From positions 1-64,000 of the forward strand of contig JAPOVL010000046.1 in the NCBI GenBank assembly GCA_026708115.1: a stretch of DNA of 64,000 nt, given 5' to 3'. Shown here one piece after another: positions 47,854 through 57,166 of the stretch (position 1 is its first letter; the number at the start of each line of letters is the position of its first letter). Source of the DNA: Chloroflexota bacterium (GTDB lineage: Bacteria; Chloroflexota; Anaerolineae; Aggregatilineales; Phototrophicaceae). Below the pieces are notes generated by a model that had not been told where the DNA came from, searched no databases, and was given only the letters and a program-made list of their open reading frames with translations. The position numbers and the translations under genes were made by a program.

Positions 47854-48780
47854 GTGAAGCCCGACGTAGCAACCCAGCCTGGAGGCCAAAGCCTCTCAAG
47901 GCGCGTTTATAGCCTGACGCAGCGGCACAGGCATTGGTTCTTCATCGGTCCCGCCTTGCTCATCCTGCTGACGGTGGTCATTTACCCGATTGTATTTTCG
48001 ACGGGCGTTTCACTGTTTCGCGTCACCTTCGCCTCGACATCGCGCCCTTTCGTCGGCTTGCAGAATTTCGAGCGCATGCTCGGCAACGATGATTTTTTGC
48101 AGAGCGCCTACAATACGCTCTATTATGTGGTTTTTTCAGTCTCCGGCTCTTTCCTGCTTGGATTCGGCGCGGCCTTGCTAATCCGCCGCATCAGCCGCGG
48201 CAGAAATATCCTACGCCTGGTTTTGATCATTCCCATAACCATGGCGCCCATCGTGGTCGGTCTGATGTGGAACTGGATGCTGGACCCGCTCTTTGGTTTG
48301 ATCAACTGGTTCCTGGGCCTGTTGGGCATTCCCGGGCAAACCCTGCTGGCGCAGGCCAGCACGGCCCGTCTGATGGTGGTTCTGGTCGATATCTGGCAAT
48401 GGTATCCCTTGGTTTTCCTCATCATTGAAGCCGGCATGGCAACCCTGCCGCGTGCGCCCTATGAGTCGGCGCGGCTGGAAGGCGTTTCATCTTGGATGAT
48501 CTTCCGCCGCATCACCTTGCCGCTGCTGCGTCCGGTGATCCTGGTCGCATTGCTGCTGCGCACGGTCGACGCCTTCCGCACCTTTGATATCGTGCGCGTG
48601 ATGACCGATGGCGGTCCGGCGTTGACCACGGAAACGCTGAGCCTGTATCTCTATCGCACCGCTTTCACGTTCAACAAGCTGAGCCGCGCGGCGGCGGGCT
48701 CGATCTTGATGCTGCTGGTGATCGGCCTGATATCGGCAATGATGTTCCGTTTCTTGTACAAAGACATCGAAGTGGGGTAG
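47854..48780 (+). CDS. ABC transporter permease (MalF type, second locus)
   Basis: 308-aa inner-membrane permease. First helix about residues 31-53 (WFFIGPALLILLTVVIYPIVFS), periplasmic loop, then five further helices and the EAA loop (YESARLEGVSSWMIFRRITLPLLRP) at about residues 206-230. Starts at GTG 47854; no good Shine-Dalgarno lies close by (AGGAAAG is about 17 bases away), so the exact start is uncertain. Followed after 6 bases by the partner permease. Confidence 0.92.
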   Translation: MKPDVATQPGGQSLSRRVYSLTQRHRHWFFIGPALLILLTVVIYPIVFSTGVSLFRVTFASTSRPFVGLQNFERMLGNDDFLQSAYNTLYYVVFSVSGSFLLGFGAALLIRRISRGRNILRLVLIIPITMAPIVVGLMWNWMLDPLFGLINWFLGLLGIPGQTLLAQASTARLMVVLVDIWQWYPLVFLIIEAGMATLPRAPYESARLEGVSSWMIFRRITLPLLRPVILVALLLRTVDAFRTFDIVRVMTDGGPALTTETLSLYLYRTAFTFNKLSRAAAGSILMLLVIGLISAMMFRFLYKDIEVG

Positions 48781-48786
48781 CGGGGA

Positions 48787-49626
48787 ATGGTGGTACCGGT
48801 TCGCGAGCGCGCCCTTTCCTACGCCATTCTGACAGCGATGGCCGTATTGGTGCTGATTCCGGTGCTTGCGGGCAGCCTCACCGCCTTCAAACCGCAGATC
48901 ATCTGGATATCGAGCCCGCCGGTTTGGTTCTTCGAGCCGACCCTGGAGAACTTTGAATTTGTGCTGATCACGCGGCAGAACTGGTTGCACCTGCGCAACA
49001 GCTTGATCATTTCAATCGGCTCAGTCGTCATCGCCCTGGTTTTAGGCGTACCGGCGGCCTACGGCTTCGCGCGCTTTCGCTTCCGCGGCTCGAAGGGGCT
49101 GATGCAGTGGCTGATTTCCTTGCGCATGATCCCGCCGATTGTTGTGGGCCTGCCCTTCTATGCCATGTTCCTTTTTCTGGAGCGGGCGACCGGTCTTGGC
49201 TTGCGCGATACACATTTCGGTCTCATTTTGACTTATCAGACATTTTTGCTGCCCCTGGTCATCTGGATGATGCGCGGGTACTTCGTGGAATTGCCCGCCG
49301 CCATGGAGGAAAGCGCCATGGTTGAAGGCTATACCCGCATCGGCGCGCTCCGGCGCGTTGTGCTGCCGGTGGTTTGGCCCGGCATCGTGGCGACCGCGCT
49401 GTTGAACTTCATCTTCGCCTGGAACGAGTTCTTTTTGGCGCTGATCCTGGCGGGCAATAATACCAGCACCTTGCCAATGGCTGCCGGCACTTACGTCGTG
49501 CGGGCCCGCGTGGAGTGGGGCAATCTTTTCGCTGTCAACTTGATTATCATGATGCCGGTGATCGTGCTGACGATCTTCTTGCGTCAGCAACTGGTCAAGG
49601 GCCTGACCTTCGGCATTCTGGAGTGA
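48787..49626 (+). CDS. ABC transporter permease (MalG type, second locus)
   Basis: 279-aa permease. Helix 1 at about residues 9-35, EAA loop MEESAMVEGYTRIGALRRVVLPVVWPG at about 174-200, ending RQQLVKGLTFGILE, the usual MalG-type C-terminus. GCGGGGA is just upstream of the ATG. Lies between the MalF-type permease (6-base gap) and the ATPase (9-base gap). Confidence 0.93.
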   Translation: MVVPVRERALSYAILTAMAVLVLIPVLAGSLTAFKPQIIWISSPPVWFFEPTLENFEFVLITRQNWLHLRNSLIISIGSVVIALVLGVPAAYGFARFRFRGSKGLMQWLISLRMIPPIVVGLPFYAMFLFLERATGLGLRDTHFGLILTYQTFLLPLVIWMMRGYFVELPAAMEESAMVEGYTRIGALRRVVLPVVWPGIVATALLNFIFAWNEFFLALILAGNNTSTLPMAAGTYVVRARVEWGNLFAVNLIIMMPVIVLTIFLRQQLVKGLTFGILE

Positions 49627-49635
49627 GCTAGCATC

Positions 49636-50754
49636 ATGAAAGTCGTACTCAAAGAGCTGGTGAAGGATTTCAAGAGCACCGACACGGTTGCGGTCAACCG
49701 GATCAATCTGGAGATTGACCAGGGCGAGCTGGCGGTGCTATTGGGACCGTCGGGCTGCGGCAAGACCACAACGCTGCGCATGATTGCCGGGTTGGAACAG
49801 CCGGATAGCGGTCGCATATATATCGCCGAGCGCGATATCACGGATCTGGCGCCCAAGGACCGGCGCGTTGCCATGGTCTTCCAGAACTTCAGCATGTACC
49901 CGACCATGAATGTCTACGACAATATCGCGTTTCCCCTGCACGCGATCAAGATGGACCGTAAGGAGATCGACCGCACCGTGCGCGAGGTGGCGCGTTTGGT
50001 CAATATCGATCAACTGCTGGAGCGGGGCCTGCGGCAGGTCAGCGGGGGCGAGGCGCAGCGCGTGGCATTGGCGCGGGCGATGGTGCGACGCCCCGAGGTC
50101 TTCTTGATGGACGAGCCGCTGAGCAACCTCGACGCCAAACTGCGCGTGCAATTGCGCACCGAGATCAAACGCCTGCATCAGGATACCGGCACGACCTTCA
50201 TCTTTGTCACGCACGATCAAGAAGAAGCCATGACCCTGGGCGACAAGATCATCGTGATGAATCGCGGCGATATCCAGCAAGTCGGCACGCCGCACGAGGT
50301 ATTTTTCACGCCGCGCAACGCCTTCGTCGCCAATTTCGTCGGCACGCCGAGTATGAATATGCTGCCGGGAAGCCTGCGCATTGAAGAATCCGGCCGCCTG
50401 TTCGTGGTTTTGCCCGGCTTTGAACTGGAATTGCCGCGGCGATTCGCGGCCGGACTACGCATGATGACTTCTCATCATGTGATCTGGGGCATCCGTCCGG
50501 AAGCGATCAAACTGGTACCGGCCATCGGCGACAACTGCGTTCCCGGCCTGGTGGAATTGGTGGAAGCCTTGGGCAGCCGCGATCTGATGTTCGTGCGCGT
50601 CCACGATCAACTCTTCGGCGTGATTGTCGACGCGCTGGATTCCGTCCCGGTAGGGGAGACCTGTTCGCTTCATTTTGATGGGGCGCACATGCACCTCTTC
50701 GACGCGGATAGCGAGCTATCGCTGCTCTTGGATGAAAAGGCGAATGGCGCATGA
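49636..50754 (+). CDS. ABC transporter ATP-binding protein (UgpC/MsmK type)
   Basis: 372-aa ATPase subunit. Walker A GPSGCGKTT, Q-loop MVFQNFSMYPTMNVYDN, signature VSGGEAQRVALARA, Walker B VFLMDEPLSNLDAKLR, and the switch His in FVTHDQEEAM. The C-terminal TOBE-type regulatory domain is present (residues about 240-372). Powers the importer encoded upstream. It is the only sugar-type ATPase in the window and so may also serve the importer at 103-3280, as MsmK does for several transporters. Its stop overlaps the next start by ATGA. Confidence 0.95.
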   Translation: MKVVLKELVKDFKSTDTVAVNRINLEIDQGELAVLLGPSGCGKTTTLRMIAGLEQPDSGRIYIAERDITDLAPKDRRVAMVFQNFSMYPTMNVYDNIAFPLHAIKMDRKEIDRTVREVARLVNIDQLLERGLRQVSGGEAQRVALARAMVRRPEVFLMDEPLSNLDAKLRVQLRTEIKRLHQDTGTTFIFVTHDQEEAMTLGDKIIVMNRGDIQQVGTPHEVFFTPRNAFVANFVGTPSMNMLPGSLRIEESGRLFVVLPGFELELPRRFAAGLRMMTSHHVIWGIRPEAIKLVPAIGDNCVPGLVELVEALGSRDLMFVRVHDQLFGVIVDALDSVPVGETCSLHFDGAHMHLFDADSELSLLLDEKANGA

Positions 50755-51551
50755 TGGATGCGGGTTTGCGCGGCAAGAGCGCACTGGTCACCGGCGGCGG
50801 CACCGGCATAGGACGCGCCATCGCTTTGGCGCTGGCGGACGCCGGCGCCAATGTCGCCCTTGCCAGCAACCAGCCGGCTGAAGAGACCATTCGCAAACTC
50901 AAAAGCCACGGCGTTCGGGCGTCATTCATCTCGGCGGACGTTAGCATTGAAGCCGATGTCCAGCGCATGGTTGACAAGGCGGCGAGCCAGTTGGGCTCGA
51001 TTGACCTCTACGTCAACAACGCCGCGATCGCCGATCATCAGCCCGTCACGCGGATCAGCGCGGATGCCTGGCACAGGACACTGAACACGAACCTTTCCGC
51101 TTGTGTTTTTGCTTGTCGCGAAATCTGCAAGCTCATGATCGCGCAAGGCGGCGGCAGCATACTGATCATCGGCTCGACCGCGCAGTACAATCAGGCCTAC
51201 GGCGAGGCGTCATATCACATAGCCAAGGCCGGATTGCGGACCTACAAGAACACGCTGGCGCTGGAGATGGCGCCGCATGGCATTCGCGTCAATATGCTGG
51301 TGCCGGGCCATTTCTTGACGCCGCTGACGGAAGGTATTGGCGATGAAAGCGCGAGTATTTTGCGCGGAGAGATACCGCTGCGGCGCTTTGGCGGGCCGCA
51401 GGAATTGACAGCAACGGCGCTGCTGCTGCTCTCGGACCGGCTCAGCCCCTACACGACCGGCGCCGAGTTTGTTGTCGACGGCGGGCTGAGTCTGCGGCCG
51501 CTGCCGCTAGTCACGGATGAGCAGATCTTATTGATGAACAGGGGAGAATAA
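50751..51551 (+). CDS. Short-chain dehydrogenase/reductase (SDR)
   Basis: 266-aa NAD(P)-dependent oxidoreductase. Cofactor motif VTGGGTGIGRAIA, NNAAIAD, catalytic Ser (GSTAQ) and YHIAKAG (Tyr-x-x-x-Lys), C-terminal FVVDGGLSLRP. Classical SDR of the sugar/polyol or 3-oxoacyl type. Overlaps the ATPase gene by 4 bases (ATGA). Likely oxidises a hydroxyl of the imported compound. Confidence 0.93.
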   Translation: MMDAGLRGKSALVTGGGTGIGRAIALALADAGANVALASNQPAEETIRKLKSHGVRASFISADVSIEADVQRMVDKAASQLGSIDLYVNNAAIADHQPVTRISADAWHRTLNTNLSACVFACREICKLMIAQGGGSILIIGSTAQYNQAYGEASYHIAKAGLRTYKNTLALEMAPHGIRVNMLVPGHFLTPLTEGIGDESASILRGEIPLRRFGGPQELTATALLLLSDRLSPYTTGAEFVVDGGLSLRPLPLVTDEQILLMNRGE

Positions 51552-51559
51552 GGAACGAC

Positions 51560-52351
51560 GTGAACGCAATCGAACTAAAAGCCAAATGGCAGCGGCGGGA
51601 ACCGAGCCCGGGGATGTGGATGAGCCTGACCGATATCACCGTGGCCGAAATGATAAGAGATGTCGGGCTGGACTGGGTCTTCATCGATACCGAGCATACG
51701 GCAATCGATTTGGGGGCGCTGCAGAACTTGCTGATCGCCTTGGGCGATACGCCGGTGATCGTGCGCGTGCCGGGCAAGGATCCGGACCACATCAAGCGCG
51801 TCCTGGATATGGGCGCCAGCGGCATACTCGTGCCGCATATCCGCAGCGCCGAAGAAGCGCGGGGGGCGGTTGCTGCCTGCAAGTATCCGCCGCAGGGCAT
51901 CCGCGGGACGGGTCCTCGTCGACCCAGCCGTTATGGACTGGAGGAAAAGGAATACCTGGCGAGGGCCAACGATTCGACTATCGTCGTCATCATGATCGAA
52001 ACGATTGCGGCGGTGAACGATATTGAGGCGATTGCGGAGGTCGAGGGACTGGACGCCTTCATGTTCGGGGCAGTTGACTTGAGCGCGAGCATGGGCTTGC
52101 TACCGCATTTCGATGACCCGCGCGTGATCGGCGCAATTGACGAGGTGGTGGCGAAGGCCCGTGGCACGACCATCGGATTCGCGTCGGGCAGGTCCCCTGA
52201 TGCCGACCCGGCCAGCCCCTTCGGATGGCGCAACTTGCTGAAGCAAGGCTTGCACATCATCCCGATCGCTTCCGATCAGGGGCTGATCTTGCAAGGGGCG
52301 CGCGACACGTTGAAAGTTTTCCAGGACAGTTTAGCAAACGGAGGCGACTAG
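51560..52351 (+). CDS. HpcH/HpaI-family aldolase
   Basis: 263-aa class II (metal-dependent) aldolase. Family strands: MWMSLTDITVAEMIRDVGLDWVFIDTEHTAIDLG (split), VIVRVPGKDPDHIKRVLDMGASGILVPHIRSAEEARGAVAACKYPPQGIRG (split) and MIETIAAVNDIEAIAEVEGLDAFMFGAVDLSAS. The metal Glu is in MIETIAA and the Asp in GAVDLS. Cleaves 2-keto-3-deoxy sugar acids or 2-keto-4-hydroxy acids into pyruvate and an aldehyde. GTG start at 51560, eight bases after the SDR stop. Supports a sugar-acid route in this cluster. Confidence 0.93.
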   Translation: MNAIELKAKWQRREPSPGMWMSLTDITVAEMIRDVGLDWVFIDTEHTAIDLGALQNLLIALGDTPVIVRVPGKDPDHIKRVLDMGASGILVPHIRSAEEARGAVAACKYPPQGIRGTGPRRPSRYGLEEKEYLARANDSTIVVIMIETIAAVNDIEAIAEVEGLDAFMFGAVDLSASMGLLPHFDDPRVIGAIDEVVAKARGTTIGFASGRSPDADPASPFGWRNLLKQGLHIIPIASDQGLILQGARDTLKVFQDSLANGGD

Positions 52352-53400
52352 TGCCTTTGATGGAAGCTGAGCGCTTGAAGAGAGTGGGGACGGCTATCCT
52401 CAATCGCCTGGGATCCCCGCCAGAGCGCTCGGATTGGGTGGTTGAGACGCTCTTGCGCGCGAACCTGGCCGGGCACGATTCGCACGGCATCATGCGGCTC
52501 TTGCAATACGCCGAATGGGCGCGGGGAGGCACGGTGAACCCAGCCGCGGATGTCCGGACCCTGCGCGAAACCGCGAGCACCGCTTTGCTTGATGCCAGGC
52601 GAACTTGGGGTCAAGTGGCCGCCCGGGCTGCCATGGCGAAAGCGCTGGATATGGCGGCGGAGCACGGCGTCAGCCTGGTCGCGCTGCGCAATTGTCCGCA
52701 TATCGGTCGCTTGGGCGAATACGTCTTGATGGCCGCCGAGCAGGATATGATCGGCACAGCTTATGTCAATTCGCAGACCGCGAGCGAAGGATCCGTCGTG
52801 CCTTGGGGCGGAATCGACGGGCGCTTCACGCCGACACCGCTGGCATTTGCCGCGCCCAGCGGCTATGAATGGCCGGTATTGGTGGATATCACGGCGTCGG
52901 TGATGCCCGAAGGCAAAGTGCGCGATCACCTCTACCGCGGCGATCCCTTGCCACCTGACGTCATCATCAATGCGGCCGGCATGCCGACGACCGATGCGAA
53001 AGACTTCTACGGTCCGCCGATGGGGGGTATCTTGCCACTGGGCGGCGCTGTCGGGCACAAGGGGTACGCGCTGGGCGTGATGATCGAGATGCTGGCGGGC
53101 GGTTTGACCGGCGCCGGTTACGTCAGCGAAACGCCGCTTGCGGGCGGCAATGGCGTACTATTCCAAGTGATGAACATTGAAGCCTTTGAAGATCTGAGCA
53201 GCTTCAAGAGTCGCAGCCGCGACTTGATCAAACACGTCAAGTCATCGCGTCCGCGCGCCGGATTCGACGAAGTGCTCTTCCCCGGCGAGCCGGAATACCG
53301 CAGCGCGCGGCGGCGAGACGGCATCAACCTGCCGCAAAGCCTTTGGCAGTCAATCGAAAACCTGGCGCGGGAACTCGATCTTGATCTTGAGGGAGTATGA
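52351..53400 (+). CDS. Ldh-family (malate/L-lactate type) oxidoreductase
   Basis: 349-aa NAD(P)-dependent dehydrogenase of the LDH2 family, unrelated in fold to Rossmann-type LDH. Motif GHDSHGIMRLLQYAEWARGG near residue 40 and the catalytic/NAD loop GGRxG-type region (GGAVGHKGYALGVMIEMLAGGLTGAGY, split) are present. Members act on 2-oxo acids such as diketogulonate, sulfolactate and ureidoglycolate. The GTG at 52351 shares a base with the aldolase stop and has GGAGG six bases upstream, so it is preferred to ATG 52360. Confidence 0.92.
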   Translation: MPLMEAERLKRVGTAILNRLGSPPERSDWVVETLLRANLAGHDSHGIMRLLQYAEWARGGTVNPAADVRTLRETASTALLDARRTWGQVAARAAMAKALDMAAEHGVSLVALRNCPHIGRLGEYVLMAAEQDMIGTAYVNSQTASEGSVVPWGGIDGRFTPTPLAFAAPSGYEWPVLVDITASVMPEGKVRDHLYRGDPLPPDVIINAAGMPTTDAKDFYGPPMGGILPLGGAVGHKGYALGVMIEMLAGGLTGAGYVSETPLAGGNGVLFQVMNIEAFEDLSSFKSRSRDLIKHVKSSRPRAGFDEVLFPGEPEYRSARRRDGINLPQSLWQSIENLARELDLDLEGV

Positions 53401-53403
53401 ACG

Positions 53404-54231
53404 ATGCGTCTATGCGGCAACTCCATCACCTTTGAAGCTTACCCGGTGGAAGAAGCCTGTCAGCGACTGGCAGCCTCCGGCTGTAATGCGGTGGAGATGT
53501 GGAAGCCGCATCTCGCCGGCTGCAAGACGCCGACTCTGATGGGTCATTTCCGCGAATTCGCTGCCGAGCTCGGCCTGGAATTGTGGGGTTTGAACGTGGT
53601 CGGCGCCGATTACTTCCAGCCCTTCGGATCAAGCGCGAATTATGACCGCACGTTGGCCGGCTTAAAGGAAGATGTGGACTACGCCATCGAACTCGGGGTC
53701 GCGGATGTGATGGTCTGGGAAGGCCGGCGCCCGGACGACGACAGTCCCGATGAGGACCTGCTGGCGGTACTAAGCAGTCTTTTCGGCGAGGCGATCGACT
53801 ATGCTCGGCCGAAGGGCGTGCGCTTCACTGCCGAGCCGCATCCCTTCACGCTGGGGATGGACAACAGCTTTATGAAGCGGCTTTGCGACGGCCTGGATCG
53901 GGAACACTTTGGCATCCTCTTTGATTTTTGTCATTATGGCGTAGGGCAGCCGACAAGCTATGTTGGTGCCATATACGATTTGGATTCGCGCATCGAACAC
54001 CTGCATTATTCGGATACCGACGGCGTGACCAGCGAATTGCACTTCCCGCCCGGCAAAGGTCTGCTCGATCTGGCTGCTATGAACCGCGCCCTGGCGGATA
54101 TCGGCTTCCACGGCACGTCGACGCTGGACATGTACGGGTATCCCGTACCGGAAAAATCATACGAATGGGGCTTGCCGCTTTACTGCGAAGCCCTGGTCGC
54201 GATCGGCCTTGTCGCTGGAGACGGACCGTGA
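53404..54231 (+). CDS. Xylose isomerase-like TIM-barrel protein
   Basis: 275-aa sugar isomerase/epimerase-type protein. Metal-site strands: FTAEPHPF (Glu), FDFCHYG (Asp/His), IEHLHYSD (His/Asp), GTSTLDMYGYP region (the usual final acid is here D). Starts at ATG 53404, three bases after the previous stop. The next gene's GTG overlaps its stop. Likely interconverts an intermediate of the cluster's pathway. Confidence 0.9.
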   Translation: MRLCGNSITFEAYPVEEACQRLAASGCNAVEMWKPHLAGCKTPTLMGHFREFAAELGLELWGLNVVGADYFQPFGSSANYDRTLAGLKEDVDYAIELGVADVMVWEGRRPDDDSPDEDLLAVLSSLFGEAIDYARPKGVRFTAEPHPFTLGMDNSFMKRLCDGLDREHFGILFDFCHYGVGQPTSYVGAIYDLDSRIEHLHYSDTDGVTSELHFPPGKGLLDLAAMNRALADIGFHGTSTLDMYGYPVPEKSYEWGLPLYCEALVAIGLVAGDGP

Positions 54232-55247
54232 AGGCCGCCGTATTGCGGGCGATCGGCGAGCCGCTCGCCATTGAAGAGGTTCCGGCGCCGCGGCCGGGCC
54301 CGGGTAAAGTGCTGCTGCGGGTGCGCGCCTGCGGCATTGACGGCACCGACTTGAAGCTGTTGGACGGCTTCGGTTATGTGCCGGACTTGCCTTTTGTCAT
54401 GGGTCACGAGATCGCCGGCGAAGTGTTCGAATGCGGCGCTGGTGTGACGGGTTATGCGGCGGGCGATCGCGTTGTCGTCTACAACTTCGTCACCTGCGGC
54501 GCTTGCGTCTATTGCCGTGTCTGCCGGCATCAGCTTTGTCAGGATATGCGCGGCATCGTCGGCATCCTGGATGTGCCCGGCGGATATGCGGACATGGTTT
54601 GCCTGCCCGCGCAGCAGTTGATCCGCCTGCCCGATAGCGTGAGCTACGAGGATGGCGCGACCTGCTGCGATGCCGGAATGACCGCGCTGCACGCCGTTGA
54701 TCGCGCGGATGTCAGTATCGGCGACCGCGTCCTGGTGATTGGCGTGGGCGGCGTCGGCTCGGTCGTGACGCAGATTCTGGCGGCATCTGGGGTCGAAGTG
54801 ATCGCCGTCGATACCGACGTCACGAAAGAGAGCTGGGCGCGGGCGCAAGGCGCAGCTTCGTTTTTGTCGCTGGAGGCCGATGATCTCGCCGCCGAAGCGC
54901 TGCGCCGCAGCGCGGGCCTGGGTGTCGATCGCGTTATTGATGTGGTGGGTTTGGAAGATACCATGCGCGCCGGATTCGCCGCTCTGCGCCGCGGCGGGCG
55001 CATGGTGATCGTGGGTTATACGCCGGAGGCGCTGCCGCTGCCCGGCAAGGAACTGGCGCAGAACGAGAAGGAAGTGCTTGGAACGCGCGCCGGCAGCCGA
55101 CAAGATCTGCGGGCTTGCCTGGCGCTCTACGGGACAGGCAAACTGCGTTCGATCGTGCGCGCGACCTACCCCTTGCAAAGAGTGAACGAGGCGCTGGAAG
55201 CGCTGCGGGGCGGCGTCATCGGGCGCATCGTTTTGACCTTTGATTGA
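54228..55247 (+). CDS. Zinc-dependent alcohol/sorbitol-type dehydrogenase
   Basis: 339-aa medium-chain dehydrogenase. Catalytic zinc ligands: Cys in RACGIDGTD, GHEIAGE (His, Glu). Structural zinc: four cysteines in CGACVYCRVCRHQLC. Cofactor Rossmann VLVIGVGGVGSVVTQI. The GTG at 54228 overlaps the preceding stop by GTGA; a longer reading to 53928 is rejected. Oxidises a polyol or secondary alcohol. One of three dehydrogenases in the cluster. Confidence 0.93.
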   Translation: MKAAVLRAIGEPLAIEEVPAPRPGPGKVLLRVRACGIDGTDLKLLDGFGYVPDLPFVMGHEIAGEVFECGAGVTGYAAGDRVVVYNFVTCGACVYCRVCRHQLCQDMRGIVGILDVPGGYADMVCLPAQQLIRLPDSVSYEDGATCCDAGMTALHAVDRADVSIGDRVLVIGVGGVGSVVTQILAASGVEVIAVDTDVTKESWARAQGAASFLSLEADDLAAEALRRSAGLGVDRVIDVVGLEDTMRAGFAALRRGGRMVIVGYTPEALPLPGKELAQNEKEVLGTRAGSRQDLRACLALYGTGKLRSIVRATYPLQRVNEALEALRGGVIGRIVLTFD

Positions 55248-55300
55248 GCGGCGAAGAACGGAGCATAGCCGACAGCAAGACGAGAGAGGGAGATAGTCTT

Positions 55301-56218
55301 ATGGAAAAACTAGTTATTACCGTCACCTGCGATACCACTTTGACCTATCCGCATAATCCCAATGGCCCAAAGCCGGACAATCCCAGCGGGGTTGCCGATG
55401 AATATGTGCGCGCCATCAATTCCGGGGCCTCCATTTGCCACGTGCATGGTTCCTACATCAGCGATATAGAAATCCAGCCCGACGGCAGGCTCTTGCAGAT
55501 ACCCATCATGGAAGGCTGGGCGGAAATCAGCGAGCGCATCCGCGGGACCGGCAAAGCCGTCCTGCAGTTCGGCTTGGCCAGCATCCGCCTCGAGCAAAAG
55601 ATAGAACTGTGGCAAAAGCTAAAGCCGGATATGAGTTCGATCAACTTCGACTCGCATGACGAGTACTTTCAGCCGGTGCCGGAGCATCCGCCGGCCGGCT
55701 ATTGCTACTCGATTCATCCCATCTCGGAACTGCGCGAATATGCCCGCCTGGCGAAGGAGAACGATGTCAAGCTGGAGATCGAATGCTTCAGTACCGGCGC
55801 CTTTTGGGCGATTGAGAAGGTACGCGCCGGTGAATTCTGGGTGGGCGACCGGCGCGAGGATGAGTTGGGGCTGCTGCCCGATCCCTTGTGGGCCACGCTC
55901 TTCTTTGGCTGGCCCGGGCAAAGCTGGACGCCGCCCTCGGCCAAGGGCATTCAGTTCATGGTCGATCATCTGCCCGCGGAGGTCAACTGGAGCATGAGTT
56001 GTATGGCGCCGGCGGTCTACTGGTCGACGATCGCCCATGGCATCGCCATTGGCGGTCATGTGCGCGTGGGCATGGAAGATTGCCCCTATATCGAGCCGGG
56101 CGTCTATGCCAAGAGCAACGCCGAGCTGGTCGAACGGGCGGCGCGCATCGCCCGGGAAGTCGGCCGCGAGGTCGCCTCGCCGGAAGAAGCGCGGCGCATC
56201 ACGGGGCTGCCGGCCTAA
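55301..56218 (+). CDS. BKACE (DUF849) beta-keto acid cleavage enzyme
   Basis: 305-aa TIM-barrel enzyme that cleaves a beta-keto acid with acetyl-CoA. Zinc ligands His and His in SICHVHGSY, the third at HGIAIGGHVRVGMED, and the family pattern INFDSHDEYF are visible. Known members act on 3-keto-5-aminohexanoate, dehydrocarnitine and others; the substrate pocket cannot be assigned. The ATG at 55301 has GGGAG upstream. Last-but-one gene of the cluster, so a beta-keto acid is expected as a pathway intermediate. Confidence 0.92.
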   Translation: MEKLVITVTCDTTLTYPHNPNGPKPDNPSGVADEYVRAINSGASICHVHGSYISDIEIQPDGRLLQIPIMEGWAEISERIRGTGKAVLQFGLASIRLEQKIELWQKLKPDMSSINFDSHDEYFQPVPEHPPAGYCYSIHPISELREYARLAKENDVKLEIECFSTGAFWAIEKVRAGEFWVGDRREDELGLLPDPLWATLFFGWPGQSWTPPSAKGIQFMVDHLPAEVNWSMSCMAPAVYWSTIAHGIAIGGHVRVGMEDCPYIEPGVYAKSNAELVERAARIAREVGREVASPEEARRITGLPA

Positions 56219-56236
56219 ACACCCGCATGCAGACGC

Positions 56237-57166
56237 ATGATCATTGACGCGCATGCCCACATCATGCTCGGGGTTAAGGGCCAGACAGCGACCGGCGCCA
56301 CCACGTCGCTGTCCTGGGGCCGGGTGCGCTGGGGCGATGACACCATTCAATTGCTGCCGCCCTATTGCGAGGCCACCTCGTTCAGCGCGGAGACGTTGCT
56401 GGCGCAGATGGATTGGGCGGGCGTTGAACGCGCCGTCCTGCTGCAAGGTCCCTTCTACGGCGAGGCCAATGCCTATGTCGCCTCAGCGGTCAAGCGCTGG
56501 CCGGATCGTTTCACAGGCGCCTTCGCGCCCGATCCGCGCCAGCGGGATGTCCGAGAACAATTTAAGCAATGCGTCGATGAATACGGCTTGCGCGTCCTCA
56601 AGTTTGAACTGACCGAGGCTACCGGCTTGACCGGTCGCTACCCGGATCTGGATATCGACTCGGCGGCATTCCAGTGGCTGTACGAAGAAGCAGAGAAGCG
56701 CAAACTGGTGGTGACCTTCGACCTGGGAAAAGCCGGAAGCGCGTCTTACCAGACGGACAACGTCGCGGCGGTCGCCCGCCGCAATCCCGCGCTGAACATC
56801 GTTATCGCGCATCTGGGGCAGCCGCCGATCGCGACCCCGGATGACGATGCGCTCAATGAGGCATGGACAGATCAGATCCTGTTGGGCCGATTGCCGAATG
56901 TCTTTTTTGATACATCGGCCTTGCCGGCCTATGCGCCCGATTACGACGAATATCCTTATGTCCAGGCGCAGGGCTATATCCGCAGAGCAGTCGAGTTGAT
57001 CGGCGCGGACAAGATCATGTGGGGTACGGATGTGCCCGGTTTATTGACCAGCGGCAGCTATCGGCAGTTGCTGAATATGATTCGCGTCCACTGCGACTTT
57101 TTGTCGGCGGAGCAGAAGGCGCAAATCCTGGGTGCTAACGCCGCGCGGGTCTACTGGTCTGCCTGA
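56237..57166 (+). CDS. Amidohydrolase 2-family (TIM-barrel) hydrolase
   Basis: 309-aa metal-dependent hydrolase or decarboxylase. N-terminal metal motif IDAHAHI (His-x-His), core VVTFDLGKAGSAS, ALNIVIAHLGQPP (His) and the catalytic Asp in IMWGTDVPG. The family includes lactonases and gamma-resorcylate-type decarboxylases; a lactone hydrolase would fit after the dehydrogenases (inference). Starts at ATG 56237, 18 bases after the BKACE stop. The stop's last base is the first base of 92-bp element copy 4. Confidence 0.9.
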   Translation: MIIDAHAHIMLGVKGQTATGATTSLSWGRVRWGDDTIQLLPPYCEATSFSAETLLAQMDWAGVERAVLLQGPFYGEANAYVASAVKRWPDRFTGAFAPDPRQRDVREQFKQCVDEYGLRVLKFELTEATGLTGRYPDLDIDSAAFQWLYEEAEKRKLVVTFDLGKAGSASYQTDNVAAVARRNPALNIVIAHLGQPPIATPDDDALNEAWTDQILLGRLPNVFFDTSALPAYAPDYDEYPYVQAQGYIRRAVELIGADKIMWGTDVPGLLTSGSYRQLLNMIRVHCDFLSAEQKAQILGANAARVYWSA

